A stretch of DNA of 64,000 bases from Streptomyces fragilis (GCF_003112515.1 NZ_BEVZ01000002.1:124001-188000), one strand, 5' to 3'. Counted from the first letter of the stretch, positions 8,525 through 18,261 are shown. The notes: a model not told the origin generated them from the sequence alone. Made by a program: numbers and translations.

Positions 8525-10267
8525 TCAGCCGGCCGTCCCGCTCGCGGAGGGCAGCGGAGCCGTCCACTCCAGCAGCGTCCCGGCCGGGTCACGGCGGGTC
8601 ACCCGGAAGGCGCCCCCGAGCTCCTCGGCGCGGCTGCGCAGGTTGGCCAGACCGCTCCGCCGGACGACCGCCGGGTCGATGCCGCGACCGTCGTCCGCGA
8701 CGGTCAGCCGCAGCGCTCCCTCGGACGCCTCGGCGCCGACCTCCACCCTGGTGGCCCCGGCGTGCCGGGCGATGTTGGACAGCGCCTCACGCAGCACCGC
8801 CACCAGGTGCTCGGCGTGCCCGGCGGGGACGTCGGTGTCCAGCAGTCCGGTCATGCGCAGGGCCGGGGGGAAGCCGAGGTTCTGCGCGGCCTCGTCGGTC
8901 AGGGCGAGCAGCCGGGCGCGAAGTCCCCCGTCGCCCTCCTGCCGGTCGCGGTGCTGCAGGCCGAAGATGGTGGTGCGGATGATCCTGATGGTGTCGTCCA
9001 GGTCGTCGACGACCCGCTGGATGCGCTCGGCGGCGGTGGGCTGGTCCCGGATCCGGCCGAGTGCCGCCTGCAGGGTCAGGGCGCCGGCGAAGAGCCGCTG
9101 GATGACCTGGTCGTGCAGGTCACGGGCGATACGGTCGCGGTCGCCGAGCAGGGCGAGGTGTTCCGCGTCCCGCCGGTGCTCGGCGATCTCCAGCGCCAGC
9201 GCCGCCTGGTCGGCGAAGGTGAGGACCATGTCGACGGCCCCCTCGGTGAACGGCGGCCGGCCGGGAAGATTGGCCACCTGCAGCACGCCGCGCACCCCCT
9301 TCCGGTCGCCGACGGGGACGAAGAAGGCCGGCCCCAGCGCCACCTGCGAGCCGCTGCCGCCCATGGCACGGGGATCCTCGCTGAGCGCGTCGCTGATGAC
9401 GGGCTCGCCCGTGCCGTACACCTTCGCCGCGAGCGTGGTGGGGGGCAGGGCGAGGCCGAGCAGCCGGTCGGCCTCGACCCCGGCGGTGGCCTCCACGACC
9501 AGGCCCTTGTCGTCGCCGACCGGCCGGGCCAGGGTGACCAGGTCACAGCCGGTCATCTCCCGCACCGTGTCGGCGAGCGAGTGCAGGATCTCCTCCGGAG
9601 GCGCCCCCGACAGGAGGGCACGGGTGATGTCCTCGCTGGCGGCCAGGCGACGTTCCCGCTGGCGGCTGTCCTCGTAGAGGCGGGCGTTGTCGATCGCCAC
9701 GCCCGCGGCGGCGGCCAGGCTCCGCAGCACCGCCTCGTCGTCGGCGTCGAAGGGCACGCCGCCGCGCTTGTCGGTCAGGTACAGGTTGCCGAAGACCTTC
9801 TCCCGCACCTGCACGGGGGCGCCGAGGAAGGTCCGCATCGGCGGGTGCCCTGCCGGGAAACCGACGGACTCCCCGTGCGCGCCGAGGTCGTCCAGACGCA
9901 GCGGGTGCGGCTCGCGGATCAGCAGCCCCAGGATGCCGTGGCCCCGGGGGTAGTGACCGATGCGCGCGATCGTCGCCTCGTCCATGCCGACGGTGATGAA
10001 CTGCCGGATCGTTTCCTCTTCGCCCAGCACCCCCAGGGCGCCGTACTCGGCGTCCACCAGGTCGACCGCGGACTGCACGATCCGGCGCAGCAGGTCCTCG
10101 AGCTCCAGGTCGCTGCCGATCGCCACCACGGCGTCCAGCAGGGTCTGCATGCGGTCACGGCCGCCGCGGACCCGCTCGACGTGCTCCTGCAGCTCGTTCA
10201 GCAACTCGTCCATCCGCAACGGCGGGACAGAACTCCGGCGGCCGTCTCCCGCCTGCTCGTTCCTCAC
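8525..10267 (-). CDS. GAF-GAF sensor histidine kinase (DevS/OsdK-like)
   Basis: From the GTG at 10267 (GGAGGGG ten bases upstream) the protein has 580 residues. It has two GAF domains (about 35-185 and 215-355), a HisKA_3 dimerisation helix with RIARDLHDQVIQRLF, and a HATPase_c domain with LREALSNIARHA, DDGRGID and GLANLRSRAEELGG. The layout is that of DevS/DosT oxygen sensors and Streptomyces OsdK. A GHPPMRTFLG motif in the first GAF domain lies where the heme-binding region of DevS is expected, but I cannot confirm the ligand. NarL-type kinases need a LuxR-type response regulator; none is in the window. It is divergent from the first CBS gene and shares a palindromic box with it. Confidence 0.9.
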   Translation of the reverse strand: MRNEQAGDGRRSSVPPLRMDELLNELQEHVERVRGGRDRMQTLLDAVVAIGSDLELEDLLRRIVQSAVDLVDAEYGALGVLGEEETIRQFITVGMDEATIARIGHYPRGHGILGLLIREPHPLRLDDLGAHGESVGFPAGHPPMRTFLGAPVQVREKVFGNLYLTDKRGGVPFDADDEAVLRSLAAAAGVAIDNARLYEDSRQRERRLAASEDITRALLSGAPPEEILHSLADTVREMTGCDLVTLARPVGDDKGLVVEATAGVEADRLLGLALPPTTLAAKVYGTGEPVISDALSEDPRAMGGSGSQVALGPAFFVPVGDRKGVRGVLQVANLPGRPPFTEGAVDMVLTFADQAALALEIAEHRRDAEHLALLGDRDRIARDLHDQVIQRLFAGALTLQAALGRIRDQPTAAERIQRVVDDLDDTIRIIRTTIFGLQHRDRQEGDGGLRARLLALTDEAAQNLGFPPALRMTGLLDTDVPAGHAEHLVAVLREALSNIARHAGATRVEVGAEASEGALRLTVADDGRGIDPAVVRRSGLANLRSRAEELGGAFRVTRRDPAGTLLEWTAPLPSASGTAG

Positions 10268-10364
10268 TGCGCTCTCGCCCCTCCGATGTGTGTCGTCAGG
10301 GCAAGCATGCCGTACGGGACGCGGTGCGCGACACCGGTCCTTGGCCGGAGCCGCGAAGCGGCCG

Positions 10365-10378
10365 GGGCCGAACGACCC
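10365..10378. promoter_or_regulatory. Candidate DevR/OsdR-type box between the kinase and CBS genes
   Basis: GGGCCGAACGACCC has GGG-N8-CCC spacing. It lies 98 bases upstream of the kinase start and 142 bases upstream of the divergent CBS gene, so one site could serve both. A second looser palindrome (CCGGTCCTTGGCCGG) lies about 20 bases to its left. Confidence 0.5.
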
Positions 10379-10519
10379 CCGGAGCGGGCCCGAGCGGCCC
10401 GTGGCCCACGACGCGGCACGGGGCGAGGCTGGAGCCAGGAGCAGCGCCCGTACCACCGGGCGCGGGCACCGGGCCCGGCGGACCGCCCGGGCCCGTCACA
10501 TCACGATGAGAGGAAGATC

Positions 10520-11185
10520 ATGCGCGGCAGTCGGTACACGGTCAGCGACGTCATGACCCACACGGTCGTCTCGGTCGGCCGGGACGCCACGTTCAAGGAC
10601 GTCGTCGCGATCATGCAGCAGTGGAGGGTCAGCGCCCTGCCCGTGCTGGCCGGGGAGGACCGCGTCGTGGGCATCGTGTCCGAGGCCGACCTCCTGCCCA
10701 AGGAGGAGTTCCGCGACAGCGACCCCGACCGCCTCACCCAGAGGGACCGGCTGCTCGACCTGGCGAAGGCGGGCGCCCGCACGGCGGGCGAGCTGATGAG
10801 CGCGCCCGCGGTCACCGTCCGCGCGGACGCGCCCCTCGCCGAGGCAGCCCGGGTCATGGCGCGACGGCAGGTCAAGCGGCTCCCCGTCGTCGACGACCGG
10901 GGCATGCTCAAGGGCGTGATCAGCCGTGCCGACCTGCTGAAGGTGTTCCTGCGCCCGGACGAGGAGATCGCCGCGGAGGTCCGCCGCGAGGTCGTCGCGT
11001 ACCTGTTCCCCACCCTGAGGCCCCCGGTGCGGGTGAAGGTCGCGGACGGCGTGGTCACGCTCTGCGGGCGGCTCCGGGACACCTCGATGGTGCCCGTCGC
11101 CGCCCGTCTGGCCCGCGCGGTCGAGGGCGTCGTCGACGTCCAGTTCGACCTGAAGGGACCGGGCGCCGCCACACCCGGCGCGTGA
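10520..11185 (+). CDS. CBS-pair and BON domain protein
   Basis: The 221-residue protein has two CBS motifs (about residues 8-62 and 90-150), each ending in the usual G-I/V-I/V-S-x-x-DLL pattern (VGIVSEADLL, KGVISRADLL). A C-terminal BON-like segment follows, with VRVKVADGVVTLCGRLRDT. CBS pairs bind adenosine nucleotides; BON domains often bind membranes or phospholipids. ATG 10520 is preceded by AGAGGAAG. Such CBS-BON proteins are frequent in Streptomyces hypoxia/dormancy regions. The partner controlled by this one is unknown. It is a paralogue of the gene at 11921. Confidence 0.88.
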   Translation: MRGSRYTVSDVMTHTVVSVGRDATFKDVVAIMQQWRVSALPVLAGEDRVVGIVSEADLLPKEEFRDSDPDRLTQRDRLLDLAKAGARTAGELMSAPAVTVRADAPLAEAARVMARRQVKRLPVVDDRGMLKGVISRADLLKVFLRPDEEIAAEVRREVVAYLFPTLRPPVRVKVADGVVTLCGRLRDTSMVPVAARLARAVEGVVDVQFDLKGPGAATPGA

Positions 11186-11186
11186 C

Positions 11187-11223
11187 CGGCCGGCCGGCGG
11201 CCGGGGAGGCAGCCGGCCGGCCG
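11187..11223. terminator. Terminator hairpin between CBS gene and GAPDH remnant
   Basis: A perfect 12-bp inverted repeat (11187-11198 with 11212-11223, 13-base loop) begins one base after the CBS stop codon and ends before the convergent GAPDH remnant. Confidence 0.7.
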
Positions 11224-11229
11224 TGGCGA

Positions 11230-11904
<675 letters not shown>

Positions 11905-11920
11905 TCAAGGAGAGAAGATC

Positions 11921-12568
11921 ATGAGATTCCGCACCGTCGGTCAGGTGATGACCTGTGAGGTCGTCCGGGCCCGCCGAGGAACCCAGTTCAAGGAAGTCGT
12001 CCGGCTGCTCGACCACCACCGGATCAGCGGCCTGCCGGTGGTCGACGACGACGACAAGGTCGTGGGTGTGGTCTCCGGGACCGATCTGCTCCGGGCACAG
12101 GCCTACCGGGACGGCAGCGAGCCCAGGGGAGCCGTCACCGCCGGCGACCTCATGACCAGCCCCGCGATCACCGTTCATCCGGAGCAGTCCGTGCCGGACG
12201 CGGCGCGGCTGATGGAGCGCCGTGGTGTGGAGCGGCTGCCCGTGGTGGACGAGGAGGACCGGCTCATCGGCATCGCCACCCGCAGGGACCTTCTGCGGGT
12301 CTTCCTCCGCACCGACGACGACCTCCGCCGCCAGGTGGCCGAGGAGGTCCTCACCGGTGCGCTGGGACTGGCGCCCGGCGCCGTCCTCGTTTCCGTCCAC
12401 GACGGCGTCGTCACCCTCGACGGCCGGATCGAGCGCCGCAGCCAGGCCGCGGAGGCCGTTCACCGGACATGGCGGCTGGAGGGCGTCGTGGGAGTGCTGA
12501 ACGCGCTGACGTTCCACGTCGACGACACCCAGCCGCGTGTGGCGGCCACCTGGGCTCCCGTCCGGTGA
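11921..12568 (+). CDS. CBS-pair and BON domain protein (paralogue)
   Basis: The 215-residue protein repeats the layout of the 10520 gene: two CBS motifs (GVVSGTDLL near residue 50, IGIATRRDLL near 120) and a C-terminal BON-like domain with VLVSVHDGVVTLDGRIERRSQ. The start ATG follows AGGAGAGAAG. The two CBS-BON genes flank the GAPDH remnant and are probably an old duplication. Nucleotide binding is expected from the family; the target is unknown. It lies 144 bases upstream of the oleate hydratase gene in the same direction. Confidence 0.88.
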   Translation: MRFRTVGQVMTCEVVRARRGTQFKEVVRLLDHHRISGLPVVDDDDKVVGVVSGTDLLRAQAYRDGSEPRGAVTAGDLMTSPAITVHPEQSVPDAARLMERRGVERLPVVDEEDRLIGIATRRDLLRVFLRTDDDLRRQVAEEVLTGALGLAPGAVLVSVHDGVVTLDGRIERRSQAAEAVHRTWRLEGVVGVLNALTFHVDDTQPRVAATWAPVR

Positions 12569-12616
12569 CTCCCGCCGGAAGACCCCGGCCGGCGAGAGCC
12601 GGTCGGACCGGCCGGA

Positions 12617-12631
12617 GGGCCTGACCGGCCC
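12617..12631. promoter_or_regulatory. Weak GGG-N9-CCC palindrome upstream of oleate hydratase
   Basis: GGGCCTGACCGGCCC lies 81 bases before the oleate hydratase ATG. It resembles the island's other boxes but has nine central bases, like the one upstream of adhE. In such GC-rich DNA it could be chance. Confidence 0.2.
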
Positions 12632-12712
12632 ACTGACGGCACACCGGTGCCCGGGAAACGCTGAGGGCGAGCGGTTCCGCGGTCGAGGAGCCGGAGACCA
12701 GGGAGTTGTGCG

Positions 12713-14284
12713 ATGGCGAAGGCGTATCTGGTGGGCAGTGGGGTCGCGGCACTCGCGGCGGCCGTGTTCCTGATCCGTGACGGCGGATTCGACGGAGGGG
12801 ACGTCCACCTCTTCGAGGAACGGCCGGACATCGGCGGAAGCCTGAACGCCGGCGGCACGACAGGACCCGGACACACCGTGCCCGGCGGACGCCTGATCGA
12901 CGCGGGATCACACTGCGCGTTCGACCTGCTGTCGGGCATTCCGAGCCTCGACGACCCGTCGGTGAGCGTGGCGCGGGAGATACTGGAGGACCACGAGAGC
13001 TTCCCCCTGGACGACGTCACCCGTCTCGTCGACGGTGAGGGGAGGCCCGTCGACCCTCGTGCGACGGGCCTCTCCGAACGCGACCGGCTCCAGCTCCTCC
13101 GGCTGCTGGCGCTCCCCGAGCGGTCGCTGGACGGCGAGCGGATCACCGACTGCTTCGGCGAACACTTCTTCACCTCGGCCTTCTGGCTGGTCTGGTCCAC
13201 CACGTTCGCCTTCCGGCCGGGCCACAGCGCGGTGGAGTTCCGACGCCATCTCCGGCGCTTCGCCCACCTCCTGCCCGAGTTCGCGACCATGTCCGGCGAC
13301 CACCGCACCCGGTACCACCAGTACGACTCCCTCGTCCTTCCGCTGGTCGCCTGGCTGCGCGAGCGCGGAGTGTCCTTCCACACGGGCTGCCGTGTCGTCG
13401 ACCTCGCACTGGCGCCGGGACGGAAGGACATCACGGTCAGGACCCTCCACCTCGCCAGGAACGGACAGAAGGAGAGGATCGCCGTGGCGCCTGAGGACCT
13501 GGTTCTGGTGACCAACGGCGCGGTGACCGACGCCGCCGGTTTCGGCTCGCACACCACCCCGCCGCCCGCCCCTCCGCGCCGCTCGGACGCCTGGCTCCTG
13601 TGGCACCGGATGGCCCGCGGCCGCGAGGACCTCGGCGACCCGGCGGTCTTCGACAAGAACGTCAAGGAGTCCCTCGGGGTGTCGTTCACCGTGACCACGA
13701 AGGACCCCGTGTTCCTCGAGGCGCTGACGGAGTTCAGCGGCCGTGAGACGGGTAGGGGCGGCCTGATGACCCTCACCGGCTCCCCCTGGCTGCTCAGCGT
13801 CGTCGCCGACCGGCAGCCGGTCCACCGTGACCAGCCGGAAGGGGTGTCGGTCTGGTGGGGCTACGGCCTGTTCCCCGACCGCCGTGGCGCCCGGACGCCC
13901 AAGCCGATGACGCAGTGCTCCGGTCAGGAGATCCTGGAGGAGGTCCTGCACCACCTGCCGCTGGGCGAGGCGGTGGCGGCGCGCGTCCGGCAGACGTCGA
14001 CGGTCGTGCCCTGCCTGCTCCCGTACTTCACCGGACCGTTCCTGCGCCGCACCCGGGACGACAGGCCCAGGGTCGTGCCCCGGGGCTCGGTGAACCTCGC
14101 CTTCGTCGGACACTTCGCCGAGCTCCCCGACGAGGCCGCCTTCACCGTCGAGTACTCGGTGCGGACCGCCTGGACGGCCGTGAGCAGTCTCCTCGATCTG
14201 GGCCGGCAGCCCCCGCCCGTGCACAAGGGGTACCACGACCGTCATGTGCTGGCGGCGGCCGCGGAGACCCTGCACCACCGCTGA
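12713..14284 (+). CDS. ohyA: Oleate hydratase (myosin-cross-reactive antigen family)
   Basis: The 523-residue flavoprotein starts with a dinucleotide-binding fold (YLVGSGVAALAAAVFLIRDGG, then DVHLFEERPDIGGSLN). It also has the MSGDHRTRYHQYDSLVLPL segment, a TNGAVTDAAGFGSH strand and a C-terminal FVGHFAELPDEAAFTVEYSVR block, all characteristic of oleate hydratases. These add water to the cis-9 double bond of oleic acid, giving 10-hydroxystearate, with FAD structurally required. At 523 residues it is at the short end of the family. A purine-rich AGGGAG stretch lies ten bases before the ATG. A role in membrane lipid detoxification or stress adaptation is inferred from the neighbours. Confidence 0.9.
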   Translation: MAKAYLVGSGVAALAAAVFLIRDGGFDGGDVHLFEERPDIGGSLNAGGTTGPGHTVPGGRLIDAGSHCAFDLLSGIPSLDDPSVSVAREILEDHESFPLDDVTRLVDGEGRPVDPRATGLSERDRLQLLRLLALPERSLDGERITDCFGEHFFTSAFWLVWSTTFAFRPGHSAVEFRRHLRRFAHLLPEFATMSGDHRTRYHQYDSLVLPLVAWLRERGVSFHTGCRVVDLALAPGRKDITVRTLHLARNGQKERIAVAPEDLVLVTNGAVTDAAGFGSHTTPPPAPPRRSDAWLLWHRMARGREDLGDPAVFDKNVKESLGVSFTVTTKDPVFLEALTEFSGRETGRGGLMTLTGSPWLLSVVADRQPVHRDQPEGVSVWWGYGLFPDRRGARTPKPMTQCSGQEILEEVLHHLPLGEAVAARVRQTSTVVPCLLPYFTGPFLRRTRDDRPRVVPRGSVNLAFVGHFAELPDEAAFTVEYSVRTAWTAVSSLLDLGRQPPPVHKGYHDRHVLAAAAETLHHR

Positions 14285-14343
14285 ACCGGGGTCTGACCGA
14301 GCTGTCCGCGGCGACCATGTGGAGGCCGGCGGCAATGTGCCCG

Positions 14344-14380
14344 CGGACCCGCGACCGCCGCACCGGCTGCCGCGGGTCCG
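14344..14380. terminator. Hairpin between oleate hydratase and the thymidine kinase fragment
   Basis: A perfect 10-bp inverted repeat (14344-14353 with 14371-14380, 17-base loop) starts 59 bases after the ohyA stop. Its right arm ends exactly where the TTG start of the truncated thymidine kinase frame begins. Confidence 0.6.
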
Positions 14381-15001
14381 TTGATTGCGGGGAAGAGGAC
14401 GCTGGCCCTCCAGATCGCCCACAACCGGTCCGCCCGCGGGCTGGAAGGGCTGATCTTCACCCGGGACGACCGGGCCGGCGAGGGCAAGCTGTCGTCGCGC
14501 CTGGGCCTGGTGACGGACGCGGTGGAGGCCGGCACCGGGTTCGACCTGTACGCGTACGTGGTGGACCGGCTGCAGCGGGGCGGCCGGATCGACTACGTGA
14601 TCGCCGACGAGGCGCAGTTCTTCGCCCCGGAGCAGGTCGACCAGCTGGCGCGGATCGTGGACGACCTGGAGATGGACGTCTACGCCTTCGGCATCACCAC
14701 CGACTTCCGCACCCGCCTCTTCCCCGGCTCGCAGCGGCTGATCGAACTCGCCGACCGGGTCGAGACCCTGCAGGTCGAGGCGCTGTGCTGGTGCGGGGCG
14801 CGGGCCACGCACAACGCGCGCACGGTGGGCGGCGTGATGGTCGTCGAGGGCGAGCAGGTCATGGTCGGCGACGTCGCCAACCAGCCCGACGAGATCGGCT
14901 ACGAGGTCCTGTGCCGCCGCCACCACCGCCGGCAGATGACCAGCGCCACGGCCAAGGCGGCGTCACTGTCCCCGGACGTGCTGCCGGTCAGCTCCGGCTG
15001 A
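14381..15001 (+). pseudogene. tdk: Thymidine kinase fragment lacking its P-loop
   Basis: The 206-residue frame matches a type II thymidine kinase from just after the phosphate loop: LALQIAHNRSARGLEGLIFTRDDRAGEGKLSSRLGL, the DEAQFF metal/catalytic motif, and CWCGARATHNAR with CRRHH at the zinc site. A normal protein begins with a beta strand and GTMDCGKST. Here the codons before LALQI read IAGKRT, and upstream in-frame codons show no similarity. The first 12 or so residues and the P-loop serine are lost, so ATP binding should fail. The only start available is TTG 14381, directly against a hairpin and without a ribosome site. I treat it as a pseudogene, though a sequencing or assembly fault at the 5' end is possible. 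Confidence 0.8.
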
Positions 15002-15186
15002 GTGACGGGACGCTCCGCACTTCGCGCGGCGCGGCGCGCGTGGCGGCGGCCGATGTCCGGTCGAGCGGCCGAACCGCCCGGACCGGGCCGACGGCGGGTG
15101 CGGCGGCCCGGACCGGGCGGCGAGAGGGGACGAGGGGCGAGGGCGAGAGGACCGGGCGGCGAGGAGAGTGAGGGGCGGGCGGCGGG

Positions 15187-15853
15187 TCAGGGGCGGCGGG
15201 GGAAGGTGAGGGCCACGGTTGCCGTCAGGGCGATGCCCGCCGTCGCCGCGAGGAGGGCGACGCGCATGCCGTCCACCGTGGCGACCGCCGAGGTCCGCTC
15301 GCCGAGGCCCGCGAGGGCGACCAGGACCGCCAGGCCCACCGCGCCGCCGACCTGCTGGGCGGTGGACGCCATGCCCGAGGCGATGCCCTGCTCGTGCCCC
15401 GCGACGCCGGCGGAGGCCGCGCCGAACATCAGGGTGTAACCCGCCCCCTGGCCGAGGCCGAGGATCAGGAAGCCGGGGACCAGCGCGGCGTAGGAGCCGT
15501 CGGCGGAGATCGTCAGGGCCAGCAGTGCCGTGCCCGACCCGGCGAGGACCAGACTGCCGGTCATCGCGGTGCGCACGCCGAGCCGCGTGGTGACCCGGCC
15601 CGCCAGCAGCGAGCCCAGGGTGATCGCCAGCATCGGGACGAGGTAGGCCAGACCGGTCTGCAGGGCGTCGTAGCCGAGCACGTTCTGGAAGTGGACGGTC
15701 AGGAAGTAGGCGAGGGTGCCGACGGTCGCCATGTAGAGGAACGTCACCGCCATGCCCGTGCGCAGGCCGCGGTCGCGCAGCAGCCGCAGGGGCGTGCCGC
15801 GCGGGGGCCGGGGCGGCCGGACGAGGTCCGGCCGCCGTCGTCGTGGCGGCCAT
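15187..15853 (-). pseudogene. MFS exporter remnant with internal deletion
   Basis: The AhpD-like gene ends TGATG, and the ATG at 15853 opens a frame (MAATTTAAGPR) typical of the N-terminus of a DHA2-type exporter. After a few codons similarity continues only in another frame: PPRGTPLRLLRDRGLRTG, then 188 residues from MAVTFLYMATVG with about six membrane segments, equal to the C-terminal half of a roughly 480-residue transporter. About 270 residues covering the first half are missing. The one-base overlap with the AhpD-like gene indicates the two were once translationally coupled. A product starting at ATG 15753 would be only half a transporter. Confidence 0.8.
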
Positions 15854-16383
15854 CAGCGGGCCGCCCGCTGGTCCTGGCCGGCGATCTTGGCGGTGCCGAG
15901 GGCGATGCGGTTCCAGGTGTTGATGGTGAGGATCAGGGCGAGGACGCGGGCGAGTTCCGGCTCGTCGAAGTGGCGGGCGGCCTCGGCGTAGACGTCGTCG
16001 GGGACGCCGGCCCGGGAGACCAGGGTGACGGCCTCGGTCAGGGCGAGGGCGGCCTGCTCCTTGCCCGTGAAGAAGCTCCGGGCCTCGCGCCAGACGCCGA
16101 TCATGTGCAGGCGGGCCTCGTCCTCGCCTGCCTTGCGGGCGTCGGTGGTGTGCATGTGGAGGCAGTAGGCGCAGCCGTTGAGGAGGGAGGCCCGGATCTG
16201 GATCAGCTCGACCAGGGCCGGGTCGATGCCCTCGCGGGCGGCGGCGTCGAAGCCGACGAGGGCCTTGAACGCCTTGGGCGCCGCCTTCGCGAAGTCGAGG
16301 CGCGAGGCGTGGTGGTGGCCGGCCGCGGGGGCGGGGGAGAGGGCGGAGGCGGGGGCGGTCGTGGTGTGCGCGGTGTTCGTCAT
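15853..16383 (-). CDS. Carboxymuconolactone decarboxylase/AhpD-like protein
   Basis: The 176-residue all-helical protein has the AhpD core with a redox CxxC motif: LIQIRASLLNGCAYCLHMHT near residue 75, followed by AARFDEPELARVLALI-like helices. It belongs to the alkylhydroperoxidase AhpD family and may act as a peroxidase or disulfide-reducing partner; the substrate is unknown. No Shine-Dalgarno sequence is visible. Instead a TAGATT hexamer (16390-16395, minus strand) lies six bases before the ATG, so the mRNA may be leaderless. It was followed by a coupled MFS exporter, now deleted. Confidence 0.85.
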   Translation of the reverse strand: MTNTAHTTTAPASALSPAPAAGHHHASRLDFAKAAPKAFKALVGFDAAAREGIDPALVELIQIRASLLNGCAYCLHMHTTDARKAGEDEARLHMIGVWREARSFFTGKEQAALALTEAVTLVSRAGVPDDVYAEAARHFDEPELARVLALILTINTWNRIALGTAKIAGQDQRAAR

Positions 16384-16839
16384 GCTGCGAATCTAGGGCG
16401 CGGAAAGACTCCCTCCAGGGTGCATTTCCGTGCCGGATTTCCGGGTCAATTAGGGGCCGCGCCCGTCGGTCGTCGTGCGCGGACCCGACCCCCTCCGGCC
16501 GGCGCCCGCCAGGAACCCCCGGCCCGTCGTCCTCCGGCCGCCGCCCGCCGGTCGGTGCCCTCTGGCCGGCCCGCTCCGGTCGGTGCCCTCAGGCCCGTCG
16601 CCCTCCGGTCGTCGGCCGTCCGGAGGAAACTTGAGCGCGCGTACGCCCTCCCCGGCGCGGCTCCCGGGTGAGGCGCCCCGGCCCTGGTGGGCGCACCCCG
16701 GGGCCCGGGCCGGGCCGGAGCCGTGCCGCTGCCGTCGCGGTCGAGCCCCCGGCCGGCGCGGGCCGGCCTGATTCGTCACCGGCCGCGCGGGGGAGTCCTG
16801 GCAGAGGCGTACCCCTCCCCGCGGAAAGGCCGAGCACCC
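16384..16839. other. Intergenic region with CCCTCCGG-rich imperfect repeats
   Basis: This 456-base divergent gap holds the leaderless promoter of the AhpD-like gene at its left end. Between about 16490 and 16625 there is a run of imperfect repeats of the type CCGGTCGGTGCCCTC / CCCTCCGGTCG. The right end is the leader of glutamate decarboxylase. I see no convincing gene. Confidence 0.5.
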
Positions 16840-18261
16840 GTGACGGTGAAGCACGAGGCCCACGACAGGAGCCGTGACCTGCAGGTCAACCCGGTGTTCA
16901 GCCGCGAGCCCCTGCGGGTGCCCCGGTACCAGCTGCCGGCCGGCGAGATGGAACCGGCCACGGCCTACCAGGTGGTGCACGACGAGCTGATGCTCGACGG
17001 CAACGCCCGGCAGAACCTGGCGACCTTCGTCTCCACCTGGGCGGAGCCCGAGGCCCGGCGGCTGATGGACGAGTGCGCCGAGAAGAACATGATCGACAAG
17101 GACGAGTACCCGCAGACCGCGGAGCTCGAGGCCCGGTGCGTGCACATGCTCGCCCACCTCTGGCACGCCGAGGACCCCCGGCACGCGATGGGCTGCTCGA
17201 CCACGGGGTCGAGCGAGGCCGCCATGCTGGGCGGGCTGGCCCTCAAGCGGCGCTGGCAGCACCGCCGCCGTGCCGAGGGCAGGCCCACCGACCGGCCCAA
17301 CCTGGTCATGGGCAGCAACGTCCAGATCTGCTGGGAGAAGTTCGCCGACTACTTCGAGGTCGAGCCCCGTTACGTGCCCATGGAGGGCGACCACTTCCAC
17401 CTCACCCCCGACCGGGCGGTCGAGTGGTGCGACGAGAACACCATCGGCGTTGTCGCCGTGCTCGGCTCCACCTTCGACGGCAGCTACGAGCCCGTCGCGG
17501 ACATCTGCGCGGCCCTGGACGACCTCCAGGCCCGTACCGGAGTGGACGTCCCCGTCCACGTCGACGGCGCCTCCGGCGCGATGATCGCCCCCTTCCTCGA
17601 CCTCGACCTGCGGTGGGACTTCCGGCTGCCGCGGGTCGCCTCGATCAACACCTCGGGCCACAAGTACGGCCTGGTCATGCCCGGCGTCGGCTGGGCCCTG
17701 TGGCGGGACCGCGAGGCCCTGCCCGACGACCTGGTGTTCCACGTCAACTACCTCGGCGGCGACATGCCGACCTTCGCCCTGAACTTCTCCAGGCCGGGGG
17801 CCCAGGTCGTCGCCCAGTACTACAACTTCCTGCGGCTGGGCTTCGACGGATACCGGCGGGTCCAGCAGACCTGCCGCGACGTCGCCACCCGGCTGTCCGG
17901 GGAGATCGCGCGGCTCGGCCCCTTCGAGCTGATCACCGACGGCAGCGACATCCCCGTCTTCGCCTTCCGGGTGCGCGACGGGGAGCGGCGCTTCAGCGTC
18001 TTCGACGTGTCCGCGGCGCTGCGTGAACGGGGCTGGCAGGCCCCCGCCTACACCTTCCCCGAGAACCGCACCGACCTGGCCGTCCTGCGCGTCGTCGTCC
18101 GCGTCGACTTCAGCCACGACCTGGCCGACCTGCTCCTGGAGGACCTGCGCCGCGCCCTGAGCCGGCTGGAGACGCAGGACGCCCCCCGGCGGGGCGCGGA
18201 GGCCGGCGGCTTCGCCCACGGCGCCGAGACCAGGAACCCCCGCCGTCCCGGTCGCCGGTGA
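16840..18261 (+). CDS. gad: Glutamate decarboxylase (PLP-dependent)
   Basis: The 473-residue protein is the length of classical GadB. It shows the N-terminal NLATFVSTWAEPEARRLMDE block, the ligand-binding GCSTTGSSEAAMLGGLALK segment near residue 125, HVDGASGAMIAPF near 245 and the PLP lysine in SINTSGHKYGLVMPG near 275. It decarboxylates L-glutamate to GABA and CO2, consuming a proton. GTG 16840 with GGAAAGG about ten bases upstream gives the normal N-terminus; the longer upstream frame is low-complexity. The C-terminal tail after residue 450 is poorly conserved. It is followed after 37 bases by a glutamine amidotransferase. Confidence 0.95.
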   Translation: MTVKHEAHDRSRDLQVNPVFSREPLRVPRYQLPAGEMEPATAYQVVHDELMLDGNARQNLATFVSTWAEPEARRLMDECAEKNMIDKDEYPQTAELEARCVHMLAHLWHAEDPRHAMGCSTTGSSEAAMLGGLALKRRWQHRRRAEGRPTDRPNLVMGSNVQICWEKFADYFEVEPRYVPMEGDHFHLTPDRAVEWCDENTIGVVAVLGSTFDGSYEPVADICAALDDLQARTGVDVPVHVDGASGAMIAPFLDLDLRWDFRLPRVASINTSGHKYGLVMPGVGWALWRDREALPDDLVFHVNYLGGDMPTFALNFSRPGAQVVAQYYNFLRLGFDGYRRVQQTCRDVATRLSGEIARLGPFELITDGSDIPVFAFRVRDGERRFSVFDVSAALRERGWQAPAYTFPENRTDLAVLRVVVRVDFSHDLADLLLEDLRRALSRLETQDAPRRGAEAGGFAHGAETRNPRRPGRR

